A DNA stretch of 64,000 bases, taken from the NCBI GenBank assembly GCA_029891385.1, contig CM057225.1, forward strand, positions 78,145,887 to 78,209,886. Reading direction: 5' to 3'. This document shows, one piece after another, positions 33,511 to 45,260 of this stretch. Every line of letters begins with the position of its first letter. The first letter of the stretch is position 1. Both the position numbers and the translations under genes were made by a program. The stretch comes from Erythroxylum novogranatense. Taxonomy: Eukaryota; Streptophyta; Magnoliopsida; Malpighiales; Erythroxylaceae. The notes under the pieces are model-generated. The model saw only the letters and a program-made list of their open reading frames with translations. It did not search any database and was not told the DNA's origin.

Positions 33511-36500
33511 ATGGATTCTAACAAGTTAATCGGACCGAATTTTCTTATCGTTAAGGAATCGAGAATAGTTCTCGATCTGAAAGTCAGGATATATCCTAGA
33601 TTTTCGCTTCCAGATGCACTGTTGTCGATGCTTCGATGATGATCGAAGGCATATAATAAGCATCTAAAGGATGGTGACATGGCGACTTGCATTATGCTTG
33701 CGTCGATGTCACCCGAGCCGCAAGCGAAAGACGAGTCCATGGATGCTCACACTATAGTTTTTATCTTAGGGAGTCGTTTGACGAGCAAGCCGGTCCAAAG
33801 GTTCGAGACCTCAAGGCTTCTCTTCACTACTAAGATGGCTCCAGGACATCTCGCCATGCAAGACGCCTCGAAGATGAATGGCTATATTAAGAGATTGGTC
33901 GCCTTAGGTTTTGAATGGATCATGAATTAAGTATAGACTTAATTCTGTTGGATTGTCCGGCGCTATGCATTAGTGCTAAACTATCGATGAACCAAATATC
34001 CACTACAATACCGAAATGATCAATCTGCCAAGACAAATGAGTAGACTATCAAGAATGATAGTAAGCAAGTGTTGGTGGTTGCTTCTTCATCTTTGGGTCC
34101 AAGAAGAAGAACCCAAAGAAGAAGAAGGCAAAGAAACCAAAGGAGGCGCCATCAAGAAGAAGACCAAAGAAGCGCCCAAAAGGAACTTGCTTCCATCATG
34201 GTAAAGATGGCCATCGGAGGCGAATTGCAAAGTCTATTCGAGTCGCCGAAGCGTAAGAAGGCATCGATGCCTCGACTACTTCAGGTTTGTATGTCATTGA
34301 AGTTAATATCATATCGATCACAACATCCGGTATTTGATACCGGTTGTGGCTCACACATATGCAATGATATGCAGGACTCGTGACGAGAGGCAACCCATGA
34401 AGGGAGAAGTAGACCTACGTGTTGGAAATGGAGCAAGAGTTCTTTGCATTAGCCGTAGGAACCTATGTTTTGTCTCTCCCTACCGGGCTTGTACTAGAAT
34501 TGGATGATTGTTATTTTGTACCGCTTTGACAAAGAATATATTATCTGCTTTCTTGTGCGAATAGAAATGGATTCCATATGAATTTTAGTAGCAATGGTTG
34601 TTCTATCAATTCTAATGGAATGCTTTATGGAACTGTACATTGTGCAATGGTATTTACATATTAGATATGTCTAATCCAATTTTAAATGTCAATGACACCA
34701 AACGGCATAAAAGAGATAATCTAAAGTCAACTTACTTATGGCATTGTCGAACTTGGCCATATAAATGAGACGCGCATCGCTAAACTCCATAAGAGTGGCG
34801 CTTAGGGTCATTTGATTATGAATCATATGAAACATGCGAATCTTGTTTATTAGGCAAGATGACTAAGTTACCCTTCAAGGAAAGGGTGAACGAAATATTG
34901 AGTATTAGACCTAATACATTCGATGTATGCGGTCCGATGTCCATCTATGCCGAAGTGGTTGTTGTTACTTCATTACCTTTATCGATGATTATTCACGATA
35001 TGGGTACTTGTATCGATGAGATACAATCAAGCGCTTGAAAGGTTCAAACAATTCGAAATGAAGTAGAAAACTAACTTGGTAAAAGTATCAAGGCATTACG
35101 ATCCGATCGTGGTGGAGAATACTTAGACCAACAGTTTCTGGATTATCTCATAGATAATGGGATATTATCTCAGTGGACTCCTCCTTACACCCCACAGCAC
35201 AATGGTGTGGCTGAAAGGAGAAATCGAACCTTGTTGGACATGGTACGATCAATGATGGGTTTCGCAAAGTTACCAAAATCATTTTGGGGGTATGCGCTAG
35301 AGACAGCTGTTTACTTGCTAAACAGAGTTCCCTCTAAGACAGTTGATGTTACTCCATATGAGATGTGGACTAATAGAAAACCTTATCTTTCTCATTTGAA
35401 AGTATGGGGTTGTCCTGCTTATGTGAAGCGGTTTCAGTCAGATAAGCTTGAAGCAAAGTCTGACAAGTGTTTGTTTGTAGGATATCCTAAAGAGACCATG
35501 GGATATCAATTCTACCTTGCTGAGGAACAAAAGGTGTTTGTTTCGAAACATGCTGTCTTTTTAGAGAAAGAGTTTCTTCTGCAAGAAGACAGTGGAAGCA
35601 AAGTCGAACTTGAAGAAGTTCAAGATGCTCAAACAAGCACAGATCAACTGCCTGAACCTGAGATTGTCACTCATTCGATGAAGTAATAGCCAACCTTCAT
35701 TGCACACGAAGTTCAGAGGTCAAGAGGATGCGATTGTTCCCTAGAGATACGGATTTCGTAAGTGAACAGTAATGACGATTGCTTATAGAAGATGATGAGC
35801 CCGCTACCTATGAAGAGGTTTTGAAAAGTTCGAGTCCGAAAATGACTTTATGCCATGAAAGCGAAATGGATTCCATGTACATAAACCAAGTATGGACTTT
35901 GGTTGATGCACCAAGGGATAAAACCTATAGGGTGCAAATGGGTTTTCAAGAAGAAAACCGACATGGATGGTAATGTGATTACCACAAAGCAAGGTCAGGG
36001 CCAAAGGATTTCGCCAAAGACAAGGAGTTGACTATGACGAGACCTTCACCCAGTAGAATGCTCAAATCCATTCGGATACTCCTAGCCATTCGCCGCCATT
36101 ATGATTATGAGATATGGCAATGGATGTGAAGACAGCTTTCCTTAACGGAAATCGGCCGAGGATGTGTACATGACACAATCGGAGGGCTTCACTTCCAAAG
36201 GATGGCGAAAAGGTATGCAAGCTTCGTAAATCCATTTATGGATCAAGCAAGCATCCAGAGTTGGAACATCCGCTTTGATGAGTCAATCAAAGAGTTTGGT
36301 TTTCTCAAAATCGGATGAGTATTGTGTGTACAAAAGGTTAATGGGAATGCAATCGCTTTCCTTGTGCTATATGTGGATGACATATTATTACTAGGAAACG
36401 ATGTCTCAATGTCGCAATCGGTTAAAATTTGGTTGTCCAAGCAATTTGCGATGAAGGACTGGGTGAAGCAACTTATATCCTTGGGATAAAGATTTATAGA

Positions 36501-37262
36501 GATAGATCAAAGAGGTTGCTTGGTCTTTCATAATCATCGTTACATAGACAAGATGCTAAAGAGGTTTAGCATGGAGCAATCCAAGAGAGGTTTCTTTCCA
36601 TCACTCATGGATAACACTCGAAATCTATGTGTCCTAAGACACAAGATGAGAGGATTCGCATGGATCGATCCGTATGCATCCGCAGTAGGATCGATCATGT
36701 ATGCTATGTTATGTACGAGGCCCGATGTATCGTATGCTCCGAGTGTCACGAGCGTATACCAATCGATCCCGTGAGGGTCATCTGGGTGGTCATCAAGAAT
36801 ATCCTCAAGTACTTGCGAAGGACTAAGGATGTTTTCTTGATATATGGAGATGGAAATCTCCAAGTGAGCGGCATACGGATGCGATTTCCAATCGACAAGG
36901 ATGACTCTGATCCCGTCAGTTATGTTTTCACGCTAAACGGCGAACGGTCGATTGGAAGAGTTCCAAACAAGAGACGATCGCGATTCGACGATCGAGGCAG
37001 TAGTACATTGCCGCATCGAGGCGCAAAGGAAGTCGTTGGATCAAGAAGTTCATTTCAACTTGGTGTGGTTTCTAATCGTGACGGACCCATACAGTTGTAT
37101 TGTGACAACAATGGGGCTATTGCTCAGCAAAAGAACCGAGGTCTCACCAACGATCTAAACACGCATTCGCAGATATCATCCGATTCGAGATCATTGCTAG
37201 AGGTGATGTCGTGATCGAGAGGATTCCCACAGAGCGTAACATTGTTGATCCGCTGACGGCCA
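33511..37262 (+). pseudogene. Broken gag-pol of copia copy B
   Basis: Gag starts at ATG 33511 (MDSNKLIGPNF). The zinc-knuckle region is near 34190-34240, protease at 34336 (DTGCGSHIC), pre-integrase at 34430-34870, and integrase from about 34900 with its C-terminal part open at 35207-35686. The reverse transcriptase YVDD box is at 36370-36381 and the RNase H CDNNGAIA segment near 37102-37125. A polypurine tract AAGTGGGAGA (37335-37344) ends the internal region. Many single-base gaps break the frame, often where copy A or C has CAG or CTG and this copy has CG. The 35060-35690 stretch is free of them. Confidence 0.85.
35207..35686 (+). CDS. Integrase C-terminal segment (open) of copy B
   Basis: 159 codons open inside the broken polyprotein. 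The AERRNRTLLDMVRSMMGFAK start carries the glutamate of the integrase DDE triad. It is followed by the FWGYALETAVYLLNRVPSK and PYEMWTNRKP blocks, and by the LKVWGCPAYVKR and DKCLFVGYPKE segments that close the copia integrase module. The listed start is an internal Met; the natural frame comes from upstream, where the HNGV residues and the SDRGGEY aspartate (about 35100) are also present. Confidence 0.8.
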   Translation: MAERRNRTLLDMVRSMMGFAKLPKSFWGYALETAVYLLNRVPSKTVDVTPYEMWTNRKPYLSHLKVWGCPAYVKRFQSDKLEAKSDKCLFVGYPKETMGYQFYLAEEQKVFVSKHAVFLEKEFLLQEDSGSKVELEEVQDAQTSTDQLPEPEIVTHSMK

Positions 37263-37346
37263 TTGTCACGTAAGAATTTTGATTCTCATGTACTCGCTTA
37301 TGGTATTAGATACCAAGGCGATTGGCTTTAGGTCAAGTGGGAGATT

Positions 37347-39174
37347 TGTTAGAGTAGTGCCCTAAAGGCAATCCCTTTAGCGCTTTTTGTTCATAGTCAT
37401 GTGCACTTTATGAATAAATAAAGAAAGACATGTTTCATTTATTTGATATTCTTTATGAATTGATATTGATCTTTAATCAAATTAATGAAGTCCATGATAT
37501 ATGACATAGCATGAAGGAAATTATGATGTGATCATAATCTCGAGATTCCTATCATGTGCAATTATGTCGTTGTCTATATTTTCCTAGTCATAGGATTAAT
37601 GAGACCGACATCATTAATCCCATTGACTAGATATGTGATACTCCTTGATTTGATCAAGCAAAGGATCTCAAAACTCTGTAAATATGAGATATTTAGAGTT
37701 GACATATGGATGCTTACTAGTGGTAGTAAGTTCATTGATGATTCGCCATGAGATCATCACATGGATTTAATGTCGTTGATAATCTCATCATAGCAATGGT
37801 GCAAGTATCCTTAGACTTGAGGTACTCAAGGATATCTTGGATATTGATCCTGCATTTTGACTCCATTCCTCGTGGCCTTCCGAGGTTACCATAGGGTGGT
37901 GCTTGGGTACAGCTTGAGGTATTCAAGGTAATTGAGTAGCCAATAAAGGATTCATCACTTCGTGAGAATGTAAGAGATACCGCCTCTTGTCGGATCATTA
38001 CTTTAAGTCTCTGGCCGAGCATGACTATGTCATGAAGAGTGTCTTCATGGACATATAAAGTAATGAGTCCTCGACAGAACCGATTTCACTTAGGCTAGAC
38101 TTAGTCTAGTAAGAATTGACATATTAGCCATACTCATAATCAAGTGGGGTATAGGATGATGAAAGGACTAATTGCACAAGAATTGTCATGGAAGGGTTCG
38201 TGATCCGGTTCGTGATGAATTCATCAAACCGATTACTTTCCGGTCAATTGGGGGTCATGATGTGTTGCTAGATACCGCCATGACTTGTTCGATTAATTGT
38301 TAATCTAAGTGGCCAACATAACCTAAACCTAAAGGGTCACACGATAAGAGTGTTTCAGAGGATCTGTAAAATAGTAATTGGACAGAGTTCCAATTATGGA
38401 GAGCATTAGGATTAAATAGATCCCGATGAGATCGAGATATGTCCCGATGAGATCGCGACATTGATATTGCCGAAAAAGGTTTTCGGTGGTTTTTCTGTGT
38501 CGGGCTCTAGTAGACCGACTCGGTGTGATCGACCACTTTAGCAATATATATATATATATATATATGATTAATTAATTAAATAATTAATTAATATATATAT
38601 ATATGTGTTGGTCACGTGGATGGAGGAGAAGAATCAAGGAAGCTTCCATTTGGAAGCTTAGTCATCATCTTTCATTTAATTACTAAAAGACAAAATGAAA
38701 TAAAGTAAGATGAGAAATGAAGATGATGCTCGTTGGTGATATAAACAAGAAAAGAAAGAGTCTTTTCTTGGTGAAATAGAAGGGTTCTTCATAGGTTTTA
38801 TGAAAGGAAGAGAAAAGAAAGCTTAAGTGTTAAGCTTTGTAAAGAAAGTTTCATTTTCTTCTTCTTCATCAAGCCATCATCGATTTCTTCTCTTCTCCAA
38901 GCACAAGGTTCCAACGTTTTCTCAAGCTCTCCAGGACAGAGGTAGGGTCTAGCAGCTCTTATTCTGTTCTAGCTATTCCCGGGTCAAAAGGGTTTGACTC
39001 GGTTAGGTTTTCTGATCTCTGCGTGGATACCTTTAGAGATAGTCTCTATTGGCTATTCAGGTTTGAGGTTTTCATACCGACACCGGGATTCTGGGTTTCG
39101 GGAAGGTCCCAGGAATTAAAAATTTTTGTTTCCGCTGCTGGAACATGTGATGTTCCTCCCGGGATTTTCCTATA
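37347..39174 (+). repeat. LTR 2 (shared) of the copia tandem
   Basis: 1828 bp, serving as 3' LTR of copy B and 5' LTR of copy C. It ends in TATA instead of TACA, a single change in the terminus. Confidence 0.93.
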
Positions 39175-39175
39175 G

Positions 39176-39188
39176 TGGTATCAGAGAG
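39176..39188 (+). other. Primer binding site, copy C
   Basis: TGGTATCAGAGAG, one base inside LTR 2; matches the Met-tRNA complement except the last position. Confidence 0.85.
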
Positions 39189-41386
39189 TCTGGTGTCGTG
39201 TATGAAGCTTTAACTGAAGCTAGATCATTAACCCTAATTGCTTGTGATGCTGTAGCATGTATTCTGTTCTGATTTCGAATTGCTATAGAGATAGGGTTTT
39301 CGAAATTTTTCTGCCCAGAAATGTTCATAACATGTTATAGAATATGTCTATGAATTTTCAGAATTTATCGATTTGATTAGATAAAGTTTTGCTAATTATG
39401 TCCCTAAGCTTACAGATGTTGTTTTTGAAACGATTCTGTGAACAGGCAGTAGTATAAAATCAGGAATAAATTCTAGAAAAATCTTTTTCTGGATTTTCCT
39501 TCACCTACATGTCTCTAAGATGTTGGTGAATGTCTGTGAGCATGTAAATTGGATTTCAAGGTGATTGGATATTTATTTTCGATTTTATTCTATGCTATTG
39601 GGAATTGCTGTGTTGATGAACACAGTTTTTGAATCGGTTTTGTTATTTTGTTTGACTGAGTTTTTGATGGTCTAAAATCCTGAAAAACTTCAGGTATCAT
39701 GTTCTCAACATTTTGTAACCTATATAATTTTCTTATGATTTATTGAAATTTTTTCATTGATCATTTCAAGCAATGTACAGAACTGGACAGTTTTGGTGAA
39801 AATTGTTGGGACTGTTTTGCTTGGCCTGATTGAGTTTGCTTTTTCAATTCCAATGCCTTGCAGCATTTTTAATGTGATTAAAAATGTGTTATCTTCATGT
39901 AGTATGATTGCCTAAGTGAATTGCTTGAAGTTGCTTTTCCAAGAATTTTTGAATGCCGAATTGGTCACTTTTGTGTCTCGTTAGTATATTTCATTTTCTT
40001 GCTTGTTTTGGCCGTCACAATTTTTGTCACAAGTGCCGGAGTAGTTTTGAGAGTGTATACACTAGCTTGAGATGCTTAGGGTGAGAATTTGGGTGTTCCT
40101 AAATTATTTGGATATTTATGAGTTTTGACTCATTTCAAGCTTTTAATATAGTTTGACTATTTAAGGCATTCATAGATCAATGAAGTGTTCATTGATACAT
40201 CAACTAACAGATATTACCTTAGGTATGATGGTATTGTGAATTGGAATTGCATTGATTGAGGAATTAGCCGATTAGAAATAATAGCAATCTTGCAGAATAA
40301 GTCGACTTGTTTGCTACATAAGTCGACTTGTTTTCGAGATAAGCCCGACTTGTTTGCTACATAAGTCGACTAGTTTGCGAGATAAGTCCACTTGTTTGCA
40401 GGATAAGTCAACTTGTGTTCGGATAAGTCGACTTGTTTTCCGGATAAGTCGACTTGTTCAAGATTTCAGCATAAGCTCCACTTGTAGCTTCTTGTAAGCC
40501 CACTTATACACGGGCAGGTGAAATAAGTCCACTTGTGTCATCACAAGTCGACTTGTGTGTAAGGTAGCATAAGGTGACTTCCATTTGATGAAAGTCGACT
40601 TGTGACATGCTCAGTTGGATGATGGATGATTATAAGGATTGATTCAATTGGATTGATGAAACCTAAATCATTCCATATAGTCCCGGTGACTATAATCCTT
40701 CTGCTTGGAATCTAGAGTTTCTAAATCCTCCTCGTATATGAAAACTAACGCCTTCCATTAATATGGTAAGAACCAGAGTTCTTATAGGATGGGTTGTTGG
40801 GTAAACCCAAGCTCACTCTATACGGATATGTTCAACCATGAAAATATGATTTTCGATTAATGGGTTGGTTTTCACCGAAGCGTTAGTTTGTTGAGTAAAC
40901 TCAAGGTCAACGTGGACAGAGGTGAAATCAAGCAGATACATCGGATATATGCGATCAAAGAGTTGATACTCAATGTAGTGCATATATCAACAAGTTGATA
41001 AAGCGATCGATAGTTGTGTCTAAGATGTAATTGGTATATCCGATACCTCCCGAGACATAAGGTGGCTTGTTGGGTAAACCCAAGGTCATTCTCAATGTCG
41101 GTTATCGATGATGCAATTGGTATGTTCGATACCTACCGATTGACCTAAGTTATGGCTTGTGGTAAACCCAAGGTCATTCTTAGCAATATCGGATATCGAC
41201 CCACTAGACATTATGTCACTTTGTTTCTTTGGATTCGAATGAGGGTTATGGATTCTATGAAACTAGTGGGAGTTTTGCATATCATTCAAGTCCTTATGAT
41301 TATGCAGCTATTCCTATTCTAACATTTTTCCTCTCTATCCGTGTAGGTTGTTTGAAAATGTCGCCAAGTGTGAATCTTCGCCACTT
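39189..41386 (+). other. Leader region of copy C (non-coding)
   Basis: Same layout as copy B. The palindrome array is at 40299-40601. Stem-loops are at 40797-40810 (TTGGG/CCCAA), 40891-40904 (TTGAG/CTCAA), 41070-41083 (TTGGG/CCCAA) and a decayed one at 41160-41171. Confidence 0.75.
40299..40601. repeat. AAGTCGACTT palindrome array, copy C
   Basis: Same arrangement as copy B with local differences, for example AAGCCCGACTT near 40343 and AAGTCAACTT near 40406. Confidence 0.85.
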
Positions 41387-42301
41387 ATGGATTCTAACAA
41401 GTTAATCGGACCGAATTTTCTTGATCGTTAAGGAATCGAGAATAGTTCTCGATCTGAAAGTCCGGATATATCCTAGATTTTCGCTTCCAGATGCACTGTT
41501 GTCGATGCTTCGATGATGATCGAAGGCATATAGTAAGCATCTAAAGGATGGTGACATGACGACTTGCATTATGCTTGCCGATGTCACCCGAGCTGCAGGC
41601 AAGACGAGTCCATGGATGCTCACACTATAGTTTTTATCTTAGGGAGCTGTTTGATGAGCAAGCCCGGTCCGAAAGGTTCGAGACCTCGAGGCTTCTCTTC
41701 ATTACTAAGATGGCTCCAGGACATCTCCGCAAGACGCTCGAAGATGAATGGCTATATTGAGAGATTGGTCGCCTTAGGTTTTGCAAAGGATCATGAATTA
41801 AGTATAGACTTAATTTGGTTGATTGTCCGGCAGCTTATGCACGATCAGTGCTAAACTATCGGATGAACCAAATATCCACTACAATACCGAGCTGATCAAT
41901 CTGCAAGACAAACGACTAATGCAGGCACTATCAAGAATGATAGTAAGCAAGTCTTGGTGGTTGCTTCTTCATCTTTTGGGTCCAAGAAGAAGAACCCAAA
42001 GAAGAAGAAGGCAAAGAAACCAAAGGGAGGCGCCATCAAGAAGAAGACCAAAGAAGTCGCCCAAAAGGAACTTGCTTCCATCATGTAAAGATGGCCATTG
42101 GAGGCGCAATTGCAAAGTCTATTCGAGTCCCTCGAAGCGTAAGAAGGCATCGATGCCTCGACTACTTCAGGTTTGTATGTCATTGAAGTTAATCATATCG
42201 ATCACAACATCTCGGTATTTGATACCGGTTGTGGCTCACACATATGCAATGATATGGGGCCTCGTGACGAGAGGCAACTCATGAAGGAGAAGTAGACCCA
42301 C

Positions 42302-42736
42302 GTGTTGGAAATGGAGCAAGAGTTCTTTGCATTAGTCGTAGGAACCTATGTTTTGTCTCTCCCTACTGGGCTTGTACTAGAATTGGATGATTGTTATTTT
42401 GTACCCGTTTTGACAAAGAATATATTATCTGTTTCTTGTCTGAATAGAGCTGGATTCCATATGAATTTTAGTAGCAATGGTTGTTCTATCAATTCTAATG
42501 GAATGCTTTATGGAACTGGTACATTGTGCAATGGTATTTACATATTAGATATGTCTAATCCAATTTTAAATGTCAATGACACCAAACGGCATAAAAGAGA
42601 TAATCTAAAGTCAACTTACTTATGGCATTGTTGGCTTGGCCATATAAATGAGACGCGATCGCTAAACTCCATAAGGTGTGGCGGTTTAGGTCATTTGATT
42701 ATGAATCATATGACACATGCGAATCTTGTTTATTAG
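42302..42736 (+). CDS. GAG-pre-integrase segment of copy C
   Basis: 144 codons open. LELDDCYFVPVLTKNILSVS is the conserved segment after copia protease. TYLWHCWLGHINE provides the two histidines of the integrase zinc finger. A frame change then moves the two cysteines (CESCLLGK) into the next open frame. The listed start is an internal Met. Confidence 0.75.
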   Translation: MLEMEQEFFALVVGTYVLSLPTGLVLELDDCYFVPVLTKNILSVSCLNRAGFHMNFSSNGCSINSNGMLYGTGTLCNGIYILDMSNPILNVNDTKRHKRDNLKSTYLWHCWLGHINETRSLNSIRCGGLGHLIMNHMTHANLVY

Positions 42737-43455
42737 GCAAGATGACTAAGTTACCCTTCAAGGGAAAGGGTGAACGAGCGATTGGAGTATTAGACCTAAT
42801 ACATTCAGATGTATGCGGTCCGATGTCCATCCATGCCAGAAGTGGTTGTCGTTACTTCATTACCTTTATCGATGATTATTCACGATATGGGTACTTGTAT
42901 TCGATGAGATACAAATCTGAAGCGTTTGAAAGGTTCAAACAATTCAGAAATGAAGTAGAAAACCAACTTGGTAAAAGTATCAAGGCATTACTATCCGATC
43001 GTGGTGGAAAATACTTAGACCAACAGTTTCTGGATTATCTCATAGATAATGGGATATTATCTCAGTGGACTCCTCCTTACACCCCACAGCACAATGGTGT
43101 GGCTGAAAGGAGAAATCGAACCTTGTTGGACATGGTACGATCAATGATAGGTTTCGCAAAGTTACCAAAATCATTTTGGGGGTATGCGCTAGAGACAGCT
43201 GTTTACTTGCTAAACAGAGTTCCCTCTAAGACAGTTGATGTTACTCCATATGAGATGTGGACTAATAGAAAACCTTATCTTTCTCATTTGAAAGTATGGG
43301 GTTGTCCTGCTTATGTGAAGCGGTTTCAGTCAGATAAGCTTGAAGCAAAGTCTGACAAGTGTTTGTTTGTAGGATATCCTAAAGAGACCATGGGATATCA
43401 ATTCTACCTTGCTGAGGAACAAAAGGTGTTTGTTTCGAAGCATGCTGTCTTTTAG
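42676..43455 (+). CDS. Integrase core of copy C
   Basis: 259 codons open. CESCLLGKMTKLPF is the cysteine half of the zinc finger. The catalytic aspartates lie in LIHSDVCGPM and LLSDRGGKY and the glutamate in HNGVAERRNRT, so the DDE triad is present; the residue after GG in the second motif is Lys where copy B keeps Glu. LKVWGCPAYVKR and FVGYPKE follow. It would insert element DNA into the chromosome. The frame stops at 43453-43455 beside a one-base gap relative to copy B. Confidence 0.85.
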   Translation: MWRFRSFDYESYDTCESCLLGKMTKLPFKGKGERAIGVLDLIHSDVCGPMSIHARSGCRYFITFIDDYSRYGYLYSMRYKSEAFERFKQFRNEVENQLGKSIKALLSDRGGKYLDQQFLDYLIDNGILSQWTPPYTPQHNGVAERRNRTLLDMVRSMIGFAKLPKSFWGYALETAVYLLNRVPSKTVDVTPYEMWTNRKPYLSHLKVWGCPAYVKRFQSDKLEAKSDKCLFVGYPKETMGYQFYLAEEQKVFVSKHAVF

Positions 43456-43895
43456 AGAAAGAGTTTCTTCCGCAAGAAGACAAGGGGAGCAAAGTCGAAC
43501 TTGAAGAAGTTCAAGATGCTCAAACAAGCACAGATCAATCGCTCGAACTCGGCACCGCACTCATTCAGATGAAGTAACAGTTCAACCTTCTGTTGCACAC
43601 GAAGTTCGTAGGTCAAGTAGGATGCGCATTGTTCCCGAGAGATACGGATTTCTCGTAAGTGAACAGAATGACGTATTGCTCATAGAAGATGATGAGCCTG
43701 CTACCTATGAAGAGGTTCTGAAAAGTTCAGAGTCTGAAAAATGGCTTTATGCCATGAAAGCCGAAATGGATTCCATGTACATAAACCAAGTATGGACTTT
43801 GGTCGATGCACCCGGGATCAAACCTATAGGGTGCAAATGGGTTTTCAAGAAGAAACCGACATGGATGGTAATGTGATTACCTACAAAGAAGGCTT

Positions 43896-44684
43896 GTGGC
43901 CAAAGGATTTCGCCAAAGACAAGGAGTTGACTATGACGAGACCTTCAGCCCCGTAGCAATGCTCAAATCCATTCGGATACTCCTAGCCATTGTCGCTCAT
44001 TATGATTATGAGATATGGCAAATGGATGTGAAGACAGCTTTCCTTAACGGAAATCTGGCCGAGGATGTGTACATGACACAACCAGAGGGCTTCACTTCCA
44101 GTGATGGCGAAAAGGTATGCAAGCTTCAGAAATCCATTTATGGATTGAAGCAAGCATCCAGGAGTTGGAACATCCGTTTTGATGAGTCAATCAAAGAGTT
44201 TGGTTTTTCTCAAAATCTGGATGAGTATTGTGTTTACAAAAAGGTTAATGGGAATGCAATCGTTTTCCTTGTGCTATATGTGGATGACATATTATTACTA
44301 GGAAACGATGTCTCAATGCTGCAATCAGTTAAAATTTGGTTTTCCAAGCAATTTGCGATGAAGGACCTGGGTGAAGCAACTTATATCCTTGGGATAAAGA
44401 TTTATAGAGATAGATCAAAGAGGTTGCTTGGTCTTTCACAATCATCGTACATAGACAAGATGCTAAAGAGGTTTAGCATGGAGCAATCCAAGAGAGGGTT
44501 TCTTCCCATCACTCATGGGATAACACTCTCGAAATCTATGTGTCCTAAGACACAAGATGAGAGGATTCGCATGGATCGATCCCGTATGCATCCGCAGAGG
44601 ATCGATCATGTATGCTATGTTATGTACGAGGCCCGATGTATCGATGCTCGAGTGTCACGAGCGGATACCAATCGATCCTGGTGA
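43896..44684 (+). CDS. Reverse transcriptase segment of copy C
   Basis: 262 codons open. AKGFRQRQGVDYDETFSPVA and IWQMDVKTAFLNGNL are the first two conserved RT blocks (catalytic Asp in MDVKTAF). KSIYGLKQASRSWN and LVLYVDDILLLGND follow; the YVDD pair completes the active site. KDLGEATYILGIKI and LSQSSYIDKMLKRF are the connection blocks. This wording is close to the Angela/Tork lineage. The last 30 codons are out of frame with the family. The true frame extends upstream to about 43690 (WLYAMKAEMDSM), separated by a frame change. Confidence 0.88.
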   Translation: MAKGFRQRQGVDYDETFSPVAMLKSIRILLAIVAHYDYEIWQMDVKTAFLNGNLAEDVYMTQPEGFTSSDGEKVCKLQKSIYGLKQASRSWNIRFDESIKEFGFSQNLDEYCVYKKVNGNAIVFLVLYVDDILLLGNDVSMLQSVKIWFSKQFAMKDLGEATYILGIKIYRDRSKRLLGLSQSSYIDKMLKRFSMEQSKRGFLPITHGITLSKSMCPKTQDERIRMDRSRMHPQRIDHVCYVMYEARCIDARVSRADTNRSW

Positions 44685-45260
44685 GGGTCATCGGGTGGTG
44701 TCAAGAATATCCTCAAGTACTTCGAAGGACTAAGGATGTTTTCTTGATATATGGAGATGGAAATCTCCAAGTGAGCGCATACGGATGCGGTTTCTAACTG
44801 ACAAGGATGACTCGGATCCCGTCAGTTATGTTTTCACGCTAAACGGCGGAACGGTCGGTTGGAAGAGTTCCAAACAAGAGACGATCGCGATTCGACGACC
44901 GAGGCGAGTACATTCTTTGCATCGAGGCGCAAAGGAAGTCGTTTGGATCAAGAAGTTCATTTTGAACTTGGTGTGGTTTCTAATGTGATGGACCCATACG
45001 CTTGTATTGTGACAACAATGGGGCTATTGCTCGTGCAAAAGAACCGAGGTCTCACCAACGATCTAAACATCGCATCCGCAGATATCATCTGATTCGAGAG
45101 ATCATTGCTAGAGGTGATGTCGTGATCGAGAGGATTCCCACAGAGCAGAACATTGCTGATCCGTTGACGAAGCCATTGTCACAGAAGAATTTTGATTCTC
45201 ATGTACTCGCCAGGGTATTAGATACCAAGGCGATTGGCTCAGTAGGTCAAGTGGGAGATT

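Noticed and set aside
36627..37214. 195-codon plus-strand ORF in copy B
   Set aside because: It crosses the RT/RNase H region in shifted frames because of small gaps; only short pieces match the family, so it is covered by the gag-pol pseudogene.
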